The notes: generated from the sequence alone by a model not told the origin. A DNA stretch of 64,000 bases from Hoeflea ulvae (GCF_026619435.1 NZ_JAOVZQ010000001.1:4037501-4101500), one strand, 5' to 3'; counted from the stretch's first letter, positions 35,694-45,969 are shown. Numbers and translations are program-made.

Positions 35694-36512
35694 ATGAAGG
35701 TTGACCGCCGCGCACCAAACCCGGTGCGGAGCGCACTTTTGGATGGCGCATCCTCGGGCAATCGGGTCTCCCACGGGTTCTTCAGCCGCAGCGGCGGCGT
35801 GTCCGAAGGGCTTTACCGCGGCCTCAATGTCGGGCTGGGATCGAACGACAACCGCGCCCATATCGAGGAAAACCGGGCGCGGGTGAGTCGCTGGTTCGAC
35901 ATGGAACCCGACCGCCTGGTCACCTTGCACCAGGTCCATTCGCCACGGGTTCACATCGCCACGGCCCAAAACCGCGCCGAACGGCCGCAGGCCGACGCGC
36001 TGGTCACCAGCACGCCGGGCCTGGTTCTCGGGGTGCTGACGGCCGATTGCGGACCGGTGCTGTTTGCCGATCCGGACGCCGGCGTCGTCGGCGCGGCCCA
36101 TGCCGGCTGGCGCGGCGCCTTTGACGGCGTTCTTGAAAGCACGGTGGAAGCCATGCAGACGCTCGGCGCGGACCCCGGACGGATCGTGGCGGTGCTCGGC
36201 CCGTCGATCAGCCAGCCCAATTACGAGGTCGGTCCGGAATTCATCAACCGGTTCGTCGATCGCGATCCCGCCTTCGAAATCTACTTCCGGCCATCGGCCA
36301 GAGACGACCACGCGCTGTTCGACCTGAGGCAGTTCACGCTCGACCGGCTGCGCGCCGCCGGGCTCACCGCCGACATGGTCGCAGACTGCACCTATGCCGA
36401 TGAAGCCGCCTGGTATTCCTACCGGCGCGCCACCCATCGCAATGAACCCGATTACGGACGACAAATCTCCGCCATCGCCATCAAGGAGGACGCCCATGGC
36501 CCTGCATTTTGA
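35694..36512 (+). CDS. pgeF: Purine nucleoside phosphorylase/laccase-domain protein PgeF (YfiH)
   Basis: The 272-residue YfiH/LACC1 family protein has metal-site residues in LVTLHQVHS, TADCGPVLFAD and AAHAGWRGAFDGVLESTVE, and SISQPNYEVGPEF. Members act as adenosine/purine phosphorylases or deaminases and help correct peptidoglycan. Homologous genes follow lgt-midA in rhizobia. It overlaps the start of the frameshifted peptidase gene by 17 bases. Confidence 0.92.
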   Translation: MKVDRRAPNPVRSALLDGASSGNRVSHGFFSRSGGVSEGLYRGLNVGLGSNDNRAHIEENRARVSRWFDMEPDRLVTLHQVHSPRVHIATAQNRAERPQADALVTSTPGLVLGVLTADCGPVLFADPDAGVVGAAHAGWRGAFDGVLESTVEAMQTLGADPGRIVAVLGPSISQPNYEVGPEFINRFVDRDPAFEIYFRPSARDDHALFDLRQFTLDRLRAAGLTADMVADCTYADEAAWYSYRRATHRNEPDYGRQISAIAIKEDAHGPAF

Positions 36513-37651
36513 ACGCGAGGAATACGCCGCCCGTCTGGACAAGCTGCTGGCCAGCATGCGGGAGGAAAAACTCGACGCCATGCTGCTGTTCGCCCAGGAG
36601 AGCATGTACTGGCTGACCGGCTACGATACATTCGGCTTCTGTTTCTTCCAGTGCCTCGTGGTCAAGGCCGATGGCAGCATGAACCTGCTGACCCGCTCTG
36701 CCGACCTGCGCCAGGCCCGCCAGACCTCGATCATCGAAAACATCGTGGTCTGGACCGACCGGACCAAGGCCGATCCGGCGCTGGATCTGAAAAACCTGCT
36801 CTCCGATCTCGACCTGCTCGGCGAGCGCATCGGCGTGGAATACGACACCCACGGCCTGACCGGCGCCAATTGCCGCAAGCTCGACAACCAGTTGCAGAGC
36901 TTCGCCGAACTGGTGGACCAGTCCTACCTGGTCAGCCGTCTGCGGCTGATCAAGAGCCCGGCGGAAATCGCCCATGTAAGGCGCGCTGCAGGCCTGGCCG
37001 ATGCCGCGCTTGATGCGGCACTGCCCCTGATCAAGCCCGGCGCCGACGAGGCCGACATTCTTGCCGCCATGCAGGGGGCGGTGTTTTCCGGCGGCGGCGA
37101 CTACCCGGCCAACGAGTTCATCATCGGCTCGGGCGAGGACGCGCTGCTGTGCCGCTACAAGGCCGGCCGCCGCAAACTGACCGACAATGACCAGCTGACG
37201 CTGGAATGGGCGAGGCACCTTCGCCCATTACCATGTCGCCATGATGCGCACGGTGGTGATCGGCGAGCCGACCCTGCGCCACATCGAACTCTACGAGGCC
37301 TGCCGCGCGTCGCTCGACGCCATCACCGCCATCCTCCGGCCCGGCACCACATTCGGCCAGGTCTTCGATGCCCATGCCGAAGTCATGGATGCTCGCGGCC
37401 TGACCCGGCACCGGCTCAATGCCTGCGGCTACTCGCTGGGCGCCCGCTTCACGCCGAGCTGGATGGAGCACCAGATGTTTCATGCTGGCAATCCGCGCGA
37501 GATCGAGCCCGACATGACCCTCTTCGTGCACATGATCATCATGGATTCCGAGGCCGGAACGGCCATGACACTGGGGCAGACCTATCTGACCACAACGGAT
37601 GAGCCGGAATCGCTCTCTGCCAAATCACTGGACCTGATCATCGCTCCATAG
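36496..37651 (+). pseudogene. M24-family (Xaa-Pro peptidase-like) gene with a single-base frameshift
   Basis: Frame 1 from ATG 36496 encodes a creatinase/aminopeptidase P N-domain and the first part of the pita-bread domain up to LTLEWA (about residue 239). The M24 C-terminus continues in the +1 frame (TFAHYHVAMMRTVVIGEPT to the stop at 37651). Removing one base near A37213 joins them into a protein of about 384 residues. The canonical metal ligands also look absent (Glu and Ala where two Asp are expected; VHMIIMD in place of the usual Glu site), as in creatinase-like non-metallo members. A sequencing error or a real mutation can explain the shift. Confidence 0.85.
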
Positions 37652-37768
37652 CGGCACTCCAGGGCCTGATCCTGCCGATTCCGCCTGCGTGTCAAACCGC
37701 AGCGGAACCGGTAGAGATTGACAGGCTTGCCTCCGGGATTTCATAACAGGGGGGAAACGGCGGGGAAC

Positions 37769-38368
37769 ATGATAAAAACCATCAAAATCATGGGCGCTCT
37801 ATGCGCATTGGTCATTGTGGTTGCCGGTTGCAACAGCACAGAGCAGACGCTTCAGCCAATTCCGGGGGACCAGCAGGCCGCTGCCGCAAACACGGATGCG
37901 CCCTCCTCCGCCGGCACCGAGGTGTTTCCGGCCGGACAAGGCACGGCGCCGGGCGCACCGACTCCGGGCGCAACCGCAGGACAGACGGTTTCCGCCCCCG
38001 CGGGTCAATTGCGCGGCCGGATCCGGTTCACCCCGGTGATCGGCGCGCCGGTCAATGCGGTGACGCCCCTGTCGCGGCAACTCGCCGTCGAGGCCCGCAA
38101 TCGCGGCCTGGCCATTCTCAGCGCCTCCGATACCGGCGGCGACCATGTCCTGAAGGGATATTTCTCGGCGGACAATTTCAACGGCCAGACAACGGTGTTT
38201 TACGTCTGGGACGTGCTCGACACCGCCGGTGCGCGCCTGCACCGGATCCAGGGCCAGGAAAGTTTCCCCGGCGGCGCCGGTGATCCCCGGGCGTCCGTGC
38301 CCGCCGACGTGATGGAGCGGATCGCCGCCCGTTCGATTGCCGATTACGTCTCCTGGCGCGGCCTTTGA
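37769..38368 (+). CDS. Putative lipoprotein
   Basis: The 199-residue protein has a short signal peptide and a lipobox (VIVVAGC, Cys about 21), so it is acylated by Lgt. A Pro/Ala/Gly/Thr-rich linker (about 25-85) is followed by a conserved-looking domain (LRGRIRFTPVIGAPVNAV through ADYVSWRGL). No family recognised. CGGGGAA precedes ATG 37769; the frame is open to 37718 but the lipobox fixes the start. Confidence 0.8.
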   Translation: MIKTIKIMGALCALVIVVAGCNSTEQTLQPIPGDQQAAAANTDAPSSAGTEVFPAGQGTAPGAPTPGATAGQTVSAPAGQLRGRIRFTPVIGAPVNAVTPLSRQLAVEARNRGLAILSASDTGGDHVLKGYFSADNFNGQTTVFYVWDVLDTAGARLHRIQGQESFPGGAGDPRASVPADVMERIAARSIADYVSWRGL

Positions 38369-38499
38369 GGCGGATCTACCTGCGATACGCCTCCCGAGCC
38401 GATGCGCCCCATGGCTGCAGCCAAAACCGCGGCATCCGCATTTGCCGATAAGAAACCCCTGCGAATTAACAGAAAAATAGCGCACATCGCCGATGCGTG

Positions 38500-38527
38500 C
38501 TTGCAATCATCGGAAGCCCCGCTAAAA
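38500..38527 (+). promoter_or_regulatory. Candidate prs promoter
   Basis: CTTGCA (38500-38505) and CTAAAA (38522-38527) with a 16-base spacer resemble the rhizobial housekeeping promoter. A small hairpin (CCCGC-N6-GCGGG) overlaps the -10. The predicted leader before ATG 38611 is about 75 bases. Confidence 0.42.
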
Positions 38528-38610
38528 CGCGGGCCAACGGGTTGGCGCCCCGTCCCCATGAGCGACCCTGCACATGGCGTGACGCGGCCGGAAAAAACAG
38601 GCGGTCCCAA

Positions 38611-39543
<933 letters not shown>

Positions 39544-39556
39544 CACCGGCCGCCAT

Positions 39557-40876
39557 TCAGGCGACCATGATGACCGCGACGCCGGCAAGCGTCGCAGCGC
39601 CCAGCACGACAAACAGATTGAGATGAAAGCGCAGCAGCGCCACGCCCGCGCCCAGCGCGATGGCCAGCGCTGCGACATCGAGCGTAGCGAGCGCCGGCAC
39701 GGGCAGCGTCAACGGCCCGACCACCCTCGCTCCAACGGAACCGAACAGCACGTGCAGCGCAAACCACACCGCCAGGTTGGAAATCACGCCGACCACGGCA
39801 GCGGTGATCGCCGACAACCCGGCTGACAGCCACCTGACCGACCGCAGCCGCTCGATATGCGGCGCGCCGGCGAAAATCCATAAAAAGCACGGCGCAAAGG
39901 TGAAAAACAGCGCGATCGATCCGCCGATCAACCCGCCCGTCATCGGATCCAGCCCCGCCTCGCGCGCGCCGCCGAGAAAACCGACAAACACCAGCACAAG
40001 GATCAGCGGCCCGGGCGTGGTTTCCGCCAGCCCCAGCCCTGCCAGCATGTCGCCCGGCACCAGCCAGCCATGCACTTCGACCGCCTGCTGGCCGACATAG
40101 GCCAGCACCGCATAGGCGCCGCCGAAGGTGACGATCGCCGCCTTGGAGAAAAATTCCGCCATCGCCGCAAAGGTCTGCGGCAGGCCGGGCACGGCAAGCA
40201 GCAACGCCAGCGGCGCCAGCCAGACCGCCCCCCAGATGCCGACGGTGCGCAAGGTCGGCCCGGTCAGGCCCGGCAGCATGACTGCCGGCCCCTGATCGAC
40301 CGCAGCCGCTGCGGCCTCGTCCTTCCCTGCCATACTCGAATGGGACGCAAGAATGCCGATAAGCCCCGCGCCGAGCACGATCAGCGGGAAAGGCAGCTTG
40401 AGAAAGGCGATGGCGACAAAGGCAAGCACCGCCAGCCCCCAGGCAAGCCGGGTCTTGAGCGCCCGTTTCGACACCCTCAGCAGGGCTTCGACGACAATGG
40501 CCAGCACCGCCGCCTTGAGCCCGAACAGCACGCCCGCCACCACCGGCAGGTCGCCATGGCGGAAATAGACCGCCGACAGCGCCATGATCACCGCGAAGCC
40601 GGGCAGAATGAACAGCAGACCGGCCAGCAGCCCGCCGCGCACGCCGCGCAGCAACCAGCCCGCATAGGTGGCCAGTTGCATCGCTTCGGGCCCGGGCAGC
40701 AGCATGCAGAAATTCAGCGCGTGCAGAAACCGCGGCTCATCCAGCCAGTTGCGTTCTTCGACCAGTTCGCGATGCATCAGCGCGATCTGCCCGGCGGGGC
40801 CGCCGAATGACAGCAGCCCGATCCGCCCGAAGACGCGAAACATCTCGGACCAGGAGGGAGAAGATATCAAACTCAT
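39557..40876 (-). CDS. chrA: Chromate transporter ChrA
   Basis: The 439-residue long-chain CHR-family protein has two homologous halves of about six helices each: FGRIGLLSFGGPAGQIALMH and AAIVTFGGAYAVLAYVGQQA, with the paired motif NFCMLLPGPEAMQLATYAGW / GLAETTPGPLILVLVF. It extrudes chromate (a sulfate analogue) from the cytoplasm. Start overlaps the chrB stop (ATGA), so the two are coupled. Confidence 0.95.
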   Translation of the reverse strand: MSLISSPSWSEMFRVFGRIGLLSFGGPAGQIALMHRELVEERNWLDEPRFLHALNFCMLLPGPEAMQLATYAGWLLRGVRGGLLAGLLFILPGFAVIMALSAVYFRHGDLPVVAGVLFGLKAAVLAIVVEALLRVSKRALKTRLAWGLAVLAFVAIAFLKLPFPLIVLGAGLIGILASHSSMAGKDEAAAAAVDQGPAVMLPGLTGPTLRTVGIWGAVWLAPLALLLAVPGLPQTFAAMAEFFSKAAIVTFGGAYAVLAYVGQQAVEVHGWLVPGDMLAGLGLAETTPGPLILVLVFVGFLGGAREAGLDPMTGGLIGGSIALFFTFAPCFLWIFAGAPHIERLRSVRWLSAGLSAITAAVVGVISNLAVWFALHVLFGSVGARVVGPLTLPVPALATLDVAALAIALGAGVALLRFHLNLFVVLGAATLAGVAVIMVA

Positions 40877-41691
40877 GCTGCAGCTTTCCCCGTCGTCCGG
40901 ATCTGGGTCTCACGGGTGGCGTGACGGCACCAGGCAAACAGCGCGTCATGGATCACCATGGAGTTTTCAAGCTGTGCCAGATCATCATCTTGCAAAGATG
41001 ACAATCCCCGCAAAATCGCCTGCAGGCCGGCCGATTGCGGTTCGTCCGCCCCGGCACTTGCACCGCGCAGAATGCGGGCGAAATGACGCAAGGCCGGATC
41101 CTCGATGCCGAACAGATCGAGCAGCTTGTCGGCACTGCAGGTTTCCCCGACTTGACAAAAATTGCGCGCGCCTTCGACCGCAAACGGGATTGCCCCCATC
41201 TCCTCGGCAATATCGACCACCCATTCGGCCTCGACAAAGTGGAACTGCGCCAAGGGATCGATGAAGCGGCGCACCAGCCAGGCAAAACCCAGGCCGTCGC
41301 CCCCCGGCCTTTCGCTGGTAATCCAGAGCGTCGGCTGCGGCAGAAGCAGCGGCACATCCGGCCCGCGCTGTTTGAGCACCAGCCCGCCGGCGGCCTCATA
41401 GGCATCAATCCCGCCCTCAAGGTGCCGGGCGTCAAACCCTTGCGCCCGCAACCGCGCCACCGCGAGCTGGCTGACATTGTGGCCGTGCAGGCAATAGACC
41501 ACGATCGGCCTGCCGAGCCTGGCCAGGTCCGGACCCCAGATTTCGGTCTGCATGTGGTCGCGCCACACCGATCCGGCAATCGACCGGGCCTCTTCCTCGA
41601 ACTTGAAACAGCGTGTGGCGGCAACAACCGTCGGCCAGTTATTGGTGCCGGACAGGTTTGACAGGTCGTGAGCCGAGATGGATTTGGACAT
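40873..41691 (-). CDS. chrB: Chromate resistance protein ChrB (rhodanese plus ChrB domain)
   Basis: The 272-residue protein combines an N-terminal rhodanese-like segment (RPIVVYCLHGHNVSQLAVAR; note Cys-Leu-His-Gly-His rather than the usual loop) with the C-terminal ChrB domain (RRFIDPLAQFHFVEAEWVVD, then EGARNFCQVGETCSADKLLD). In Ochrobactrum ChrB is a chromate-responsive repressor of chrBA. The gene heads the operon with chrA. Its Shine-Dalgarno lies inside a hairpin (see 41699-41720). Confidence 0.9.
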   Translation of the reverse strand: MSKSISAHDLSNLSGTNNWPTVVAATRCFKFEEEARSIAGSVWRDHMQTEIWGPDLARLGRPIVVYCLHGHNVSQLAVARLRAQGFDARHLEGGIDAYEAAGGLVLKQRGPDVPLLLPQPTLWITSERPGGDGLGFAWLVRRFIDPLAQFHFVEAEWVVDIAEEMGAIPFAVEGARNFCQVGETCSADKLLDLFGIEDPALRHFARILRGASAGADEPQSAGLQAILRGLSSLQDDDLAQLENSMVIHDALFAWCRHATRETQIRTTGKAAA

Positions 41692-41698
41692 GGATGTC

Positions 41699-41720
41699 CC
41701 CTTCGCATAAATACGAAGGG
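41699..41720 (-). promoter_or_regulatory. Inverted repeat covering the chrB ribosome-binding site
   Basis: Plus-strand CCCTTCG (41699-41705) and CGAAGGG (41714-41720) form a 7-bp perfect repeat with an 8-base AT-rich spacer, right before the chrB ATG (41691). In mRNA the 3' arm contains the Shine-Dalgarno GAAGGGG. The start-codon region itself (41686-41699) is a DNA palindrome, GGACAT-N2-ATGTCC. It may be a repressor operator or a translation-blocking RNA hairpin. Confidence 0.68.
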
Positions 41721-41836
41721 CGGAGCTTGGGCTTGCGCCTGCACCGGGGAGTCCACCCGTAACCCCGTGCAGACAGCCTAGAGACGGTAGCCGACCGCGT
41801 CAACCGGCCTTACACGACCGGCGGAAACGGATCCCA

Positions 41837-42442
41837 TCAGCCGATCGCCCGGTCGAGGATTTCGACCAGAAAGGCATCGCGGTCCGCTGGTGGCCTGCAG
41901 TCGTCATATCCAAGCCGGCCGGAGATGAACAACTCGGAAAAGCCGTGCACCATGCTCCAGATCGCCATCACATCGGTCATTGCCGACGCATTCTCGAAGG
42001 GCGAGACGCCGCGCAGCCGGGCAACACCTTCGGCCAGATGCACAAAGGAAGCCTGGGCGGCCTCCGTCAGCTCATCCGACTTCTGGTGGGATTTGTCCGC
42101 CGCGAACATCAGCCGGAACAGGGCCGGCGAACTGACCGCGAAATCGAGATAGCCCAGCCCCGACGCCAGCACCTGCTGGCGCGGATCGCCGCTGGTCTCC
42201 GCCTTTTGCCGCGCCTCCATGGCGGCGAGAAACCGGCGGAAGCCTTCCGTGGCCAGCGCATCGAGCAACCCCTTGGCATCGCCGAAATGATGAGCCGGCG
42301 CAGAGTGGCTGACCCCCACCCGCTTGGCCACGGCTCTCAAGGAAAACCCGTCGATCCCGGATTCCGCCAGAACCTCTTCTCCCGCCTTGAGCAGCGCCGC
42401 GCGCAGGTCGCCATGATGATAGCTATCTTTTGTCTTGAGCAT
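41837..42442 (-). CDS. TetR family regulator
   Basis: The 201-residue protein has the HTH SLRAVAKRVGVSHSAPAHHF within residues 12-60, followed by an all-alpha ligand domain with the WHG-type pattern (AVSSPALFRLMFAADKS; AIWSMVHGFSELFISGRL). Divergent from a two-gene membrane operon whose intergenic region carries nested palindromes. Autoregulation and repression of that operon are inferred. Confidence 0.92.
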   Translation of the reverse strand: MLKTKDSYHHGDLRAALLKAGEEVLAESGIDGFSLRAVAKRVGVSHSAPAHHFGDAKGLLDALATEGFRRFLAAMEARQKAETSGDPRQQVLASGLGYLDFAVSSPALFRLMFAADKSHQKSDELTEAAQASFVHLAEGVARLRGVSPFENASAMTDVMAIWSMVHGFSELFISGRLGYDDCRPPADRDAFLVEILDRAIG

Positions 42443-42459
42443 GGCAGCAAACTAGCGCG

Positions 42460-42536
42460 CCATCTGGACAGTGTCAAATTTATCTTGACAGCGACAAGAT
42501 AAGGCTTCACCCTCAATCTAGTCACTGTCCAGATGG
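42460..42536. promoter_or_regulatory. Nested palindromes between tetR-type gene and ABA4-like operon
   Basis: Three perfect inverted repeats occupy 77 bases: an outer pair of 14-base arms (42460-42473 and 42523-42536, spacer 49), TGTCAA-N7-TTGACA (42472-42490) and TTATCTTG-N7-CAAGATAA (42480-42502). On the minus strand TTGACA-N17-TAGTTT is a plausible tetR promoter. Binding of the divergent TetR protein is inferred. Confidence 0.7.
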
Positions 42537-42546
42537 AGATTTCCAC

Positions 42547-42990
42547 ATGAACCCCGATACCCTCTTTCAACTCTCAGGCCCGCTGGCAATGGCCGGTTGG
42601 CTGGCCCTGGCCGCGTCGCCCCTCGCGCCCCGGCTAACCCAGCTTGCAGCCGGTCTTGTCATTCCGGTCATCCTTTCGCTCGGCTACACCGCGCTCATCC
42701 TTGCCAACTGGTCGAGCGCCGAAGGCGGCTTCAACAGCCTGGCCGAAGTCATGCTGCTCTTTACCAATCCCGCCGTCGCCCTGGCCGGCTGGCTGCACTA
42801 CCTGGCCTTCGATCTCTTCGTTGGCGCCTGGGAGGTCCGTACTGCGCGGCGCACCGGCTTTCCGCATCTTCTGGTGCTGCCCTGCCTGGTGCTGACCTTC
42901 CTGTTCGGCCCCATCGGGCTCCTGGTCTTTCTCGGCCTGCGGCTGGTTCATGGCCGCTTTGCAACACAGACCGCCGGAGGTCTGGCATGA
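42547..42990 (+). CDS. ABA4-like (DUF4281) membrane protein
   Basis: The 147-residue protein has four transmembrane helices. The ABA4-like pattern is visible in NPAVALAGWLHYLAFDLFVGAW and the conserved RLVHGRF tail. Plant ABA4 is needed for neoxanthin synthesis; bacterial relatives are of unknown function. Its stop overlaps the next gene's start (ATGA). TetR-type palindromes precede it. Confidence 0.85.
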   Translation: MNPDTLFQLSGPLAMAGWLALAASPLAPRLTQLAAGLVIPVILSLGYTALILANWSSAEGGFNSLAEVMLLFTNPAVALAGWLHYLAFDLFVGAWEVRTARRTGFPHLLVLPCLVLTFLFGPIGLLVFLGLRLVHGRFATQTAGGLA

Positions 42991-43820
42991 CCGACATTGC
43001 ATTTGCTCCCCTCTCCCGCCCGGCCTCACACAAGGGCCTGTTTGATGCTGAGCCCCTGTTTGCCGCAGCCGGAATGCTGATTGGCCTGTCGCTGGCGCCG
43101 ACACTGGTGGCCATGGCGCTCGACCAGCGACAGTTCCTCGGTGAAAATGTCTGGCTGAAACCGGTCAAGTTCCAGATTGCCCTGTCGCTGTACCTGCTGA
43201 CTCTGGCCTTTTTCGCCCGCTGGCTGCCCGCAGGACTGACCGCGCAGCGCAGCTACCGGCTCTATTCCGCCACGGTCGTCTTTGCCGTCATTGCCGAACT
43301 GGCCTGGATCAGCGGCGCCGCAATGTTCGGCATCGCCTCCCATTTCAACGTCGGCACGCCGGTGATGCAGGGCATCTACAGCCTCATGGGCCTGTTCGCC
43401 GTGCTGCTCACCTCGGCGACGCTTGTTCACGGCATTGCCATCCGGCGCAATTCGCGCACCGGACTGCCACCCGCCCTGCACCTCGCCATCTGGCTCGGCC
43501 TGGTGCTGACCTTTGCGCTGACGCTGGTGGTTGCCGGAACCATGGCCTCCCTGCCCGGCCACCTGGTCGGCACGCCGGTTTCCGGCGCAACAGTGCCGAT
43601 CATGGGCTGGTCGCGCGAAGTGGGCGACGTGCGCGCGCCGCATTTCTTCGCCACCCATGCCATGCATGCGCTTCCGCTTGCCGGCCTGCTCGCCACTGCC
43701 CTGCTGCCGCAAAGAATGGCATCCCGCGCTGTGTGGGTCTTTGCCATCCTGTTCACCATATTGGTCACGGCAAGCTTCGCCGGCTCGATGGCCGGCCTGC
43801 CGTTGATACCGGAATTCTGA
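42987..43820 (+). CDS. Seven-to-eight-helix membrane protein, unknown
   Basis: The 277-residue polytopic membrane protein has at least seven hydrophobic helices ([21 protein letters not shown], an early cluster; [20 protein letters not shown]; a late [19 protein letters not shown]). Polar motifs include [16 protein letters not shown] and [15 protein letters not shown] with three His. No family confidently recognised. Translationally coupled to the ABA4-like gene. Confidence 0.85.
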   Translation: MTDIAFAPLSRPASHKGLFDAEPLFAAAGMLIGLSLAPTLVAMALDQRQFLGENVWLKPVKFQIALSLYLLTLAFFARWLPAGLTAQRSYRLYSATVVFAVIAELAWISGAAMFGIASHFNVGTPVMQGIYSLMGLFAVLLTSATLVHGIAIRRNSRTGLPPALHLAIWLGLVLTFALTLVVAGTMASLPGHLVGTPVSGATVPIMGWSREVGDVRAPHFFATHAMHALPLAGLLATALLPQRMASRAVWVFAILFTILVTASFAGSMAGLPLIPEF

Positions 43821-43855
43821 TGCCGGGCATCCATGACAACGCACCCGCTCCAAAG

Positions 43856-43884
43856 CTTGCAATCGCGCGGTTGCTCGGCTATAG
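43856..43884 (+). promoter_or_regulatory. rplY promoter
   Basis: CTTGCA (43856-43861), a 17-base spacer and CTATAG (43879-43884) make a near-consensus rhizobial housekeeping promoter. The predicted start near 43891 leaves a leader of about 127 bases before rplY, longer than necessary and possibly regulatory. Confidence 0.72.
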
Positions 43885-44017
43885 CGGCCACGTCCGTGCA
43901 GACACCCTTGGAGGCAACGCGGATGAGGCGCCGGAAACGGCGCTTGATGTTTTTTGGGACCAGCGCAAGCTTGTCACCGGAAAGCAGCCCCAGATTAGAA
44001 CCTCGAAAGGACTTGCC

Positions 44018-44662
44018 ATGAGCAATGTTGCATATGAGCTTAAGGCCGAGGCGCGCGAACGGGTTGGTAAGGGGTCCGCCCGTGAACTTCGCCGCAACGG
44101 TTTGATTCCCGCCGTCATCTATGGTGACAAGAAAGAACCCGTCTCCATCGCGCTCTCGCGCAATGAAGTCACCAAGAAGATGCATGCCGGCGGCTTCTTC
44201 ACCACGCTTGCGACCATTGAGGTCGAAGGCAAGAAGTACAGTGTGCTGCCCAAGGACATTCAGCTGGATCCCGTGCGCGACTTCGTCCTGCATGTCGACT
44301 TCCTGCGCGTGTCGAAAAACACCCAGGTGACTGTGGACATTCCGGTTCACTTCGAAAACGAAGAGAAGTCCCCCGGCCTCAAGCGCGGCGGCGTTCTCAA
44401 CGTCGTGCGTCACACGGTCGAATTCCACTGCCCGGCCAATTCGATCCCGGATTCGATCCAGGTCGACCTCACCGGCCTCGAAATCGGCGACGGCATTCAC
44501 ATCTCGCATGTCACGCTGCCTGAAGGCGTTGAGCCGACGATCACCGATCGCGATTTCACCATCGCCACGATCGCATCGCCTGCCGGCCTGAAGAGCGACG
44601 ACAATGCCGCTGGCGAAGACGATGCTGCAGACGAAGCAGCCGAAGGCGACAGCGAAGATTAA
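44018..44662 (+). CDS. rplY: 50S ribosomal protein bL25 (CTC type)
   Basis: The 214-residue protein is the long, general-stress-related bL25 form. It has the N-terminal 5S rRNA-binding domain ([20 protein letters not shown]), the beta TL5-like domain ([40 protein letters not shown]) and an acidic Asp/Ala/Glu tail. AAAGGA precedes ATG 44018; the open frame back to 43733 is not coding. pth follows by 33 bases, the normal rplY-pth pair. Confidence 0.96.
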   Translation: MSNVAYELKAEARERVGKGSARELRRNGLIPAVIYGDKKEPVSIALSRNEVTKKMHAGGFFTTLATIEVEGKKYSVLPKDIQLDPVRDFVLHVDFLRVSKNTQVTVDIPVHFENEEKSPGLKRGGVLNVVRHTVEFHCPANSIPDSIQVDLTGLEIGDGIHISHVTLPEGVEPTITDRDFTIATIASPAGLKSDDNAAGEDDAADEAAEGDSED

Positions 44663-44695
44663 GCTGTCCTGGCACTTTATTGAGGAACAGGTTCC

Positions 44696-45433
44696 ATGTT
44701 GCTGATCGTAGGCCTTGGAAATCCGGGACCCCAATATGCCAGGAACCGGCACAATGTCGGATTTATGGCGGCGGACGCAATTGCCCGCCGCCATTCCTTT
44801 TCCGGATTTTCGAAGAAATTCCGCGGTGAAATCGCCGAAGGCACCCTTGCCGGCGAGAAGGCCCTGCTGCTCAAACCCATGACCTTCATGAACCTGTCAG
44901 GCGACAGCGTCGGCGAAGCCATGCGGTTCTACAAGCTCAAGCCTGCCGACATCATCGTCATCCATGACGAGCTCGATCTCGCCCCGGGCAAGCTCAAGCT
45001 CAAGACCGGTGGCGGCAATGGCGGCCATAACGGGCTCAAGTCGATCGACGCCCATTGCGGCAAGGACTACAAGCGGCTCCGCATCGGCATAGGTCATCCC
45101 GGCCACAAGGACCGCGTCAATCCGCATGTGCTGGGCGATTTCGCCAAGGCGGATCAGGACTGGCTGCAGCCGCTGCTCGATGCCATCGCCGATCATGCCG
45201 AGCTGATCGCCAAGGGCGACGATGCAGGCTTTTTCAACAAGATCGCGCTCGCCACCGGCACCGCAGCCCCCAAGCCTGAAAAACCCGCCAAAGCCCCGGC
45301 CTCGCCCGGCGGCAAACAGGCCCCGGCCGGCAAATCCCACATCCGCCAGGCCCGCAATTCGGCCCAGCCGAAGACATTGCCGGCGTCAGGCCCGATGGCC
45401 GACATGCTGAAGCGGCTGTTCGGCAAGGACTGA
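44696..45433 (+). CDS. pth: Peptidyl-tRNA hydrolase
   Basis: The 245-residue protein has the Pth start ([20 protein letters not shown] with catalytic His), [10 protein letters not shown], the catalytic Asp in HDELDL, and [12 protein letters not shown]. It releases peptides from stalled peptidyl-tRNA. A Pro/Ala/Lys-rich C-terminal extension (about residues 185-245) is characteristic of alphaproteobacterial forms. Co-transcribed with rplY. Confidence 0.97.
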   Translation: MLLIVGLGNPGPQYARNRHNVGFMAADAIARRHSFSGFSKKFRGEIAEGTLAGEKALLLKPMTFMNLSGDSVGEAMRFYKLKPADIIVIHDELDLAPGKLKLKTGGGNGGHNGLKSIDAHCGKDYKRLRIGIGHPGHKDRVNPHVLGDFAKADQDWLQPLLDAIADHAELIAKGDDAGFFNKIALATGTAAPKPEKPAKAPASPGGKQAPAGKSHIRQARNSAQPKTLPASGPMADMLKRLFGKD

Positions 45434-45519
45434 GCAGCCACTCACACAATCGTCATTCCGGCTTGAACGGTCTTTTCGCTATCCTGAGGCTGATGAAACA
45501 CCGACGGGAGAGTTGAGCC

Positions 45520-45969
45520 ATGTCCATTTTCAAGATCATACGCAAGGCCATTGCCATGCCTTTGCTCGCGCTGGCAGTCCTGACCGGGGCAGCCATGGCC
45601 GGTGAGACCAATCTGAGCTTCCACGGCATCGCCATCCAGGGCCATGACCCCGTCGCCTATTTCACGCAAGGCAAGCCGGTACCGGGAGATCCGGACATCA
45701 CCGCCACCCATGATGGCGCCATCTACCAGTTTGCTTCGGCAGAGCACAAGGCTGCTTTTCAGGCCGATCCGGCCAGATACGCGCCGCAATATGGCGGCTA
45801 TTGCGCCTATGGCGCGTCCCAGGGCTACAATGCCCCGGTCGAGCCGGAGCAGTTCACCATTGCCGACGGCAAGCTCTATCTCAATTACAACGCCGATGTG
45901 CGCAAGCGCTGGAATGAAGATCGCGGCAGCTACATCAGCAAGGCCGATGCCTATTGGGCGTCAAAATGA
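45520..45969 (+). CDS. YHS domain secreted protein
   Basis: The 149-residue protein has a signal peptide (residues 1-27, ending AMA) and a YHS-like domain (IAIQGHDPVAYFTQGKPVPG; IYQFASAEHKAAFQADPARY; CAYGASQGY). Such proteins bind metal and are often periplasmic, sometimes annotated with copper or nickel tolerance. Here the two Cys are reduced to one in GGYCAYG, so a metal role is uncertain. Function unknown. Confidence 0.86.
   Translation: MSIFKIIRKAIAMPLLALAVLTGAAMAGETNLSFHGIAIQGHDPVAYFTQGKPVPGDPDITATHDGAIYQFASAEHKAAFQADPARYAPQYGGYCAYGASQGYNAPVEPEQFTIADGKLYLNYNADVRKRWNEDRGSYISKADAYWASK

Noticed and set aside
37212..37602. Continuation of the first M24 frame beyond 37212
   Set aside because: After the frameshift the residues are His/Arg/Pro-rich and unrelated to M24 proteins, whereas the +1 frame gives the correct C-terminal half.
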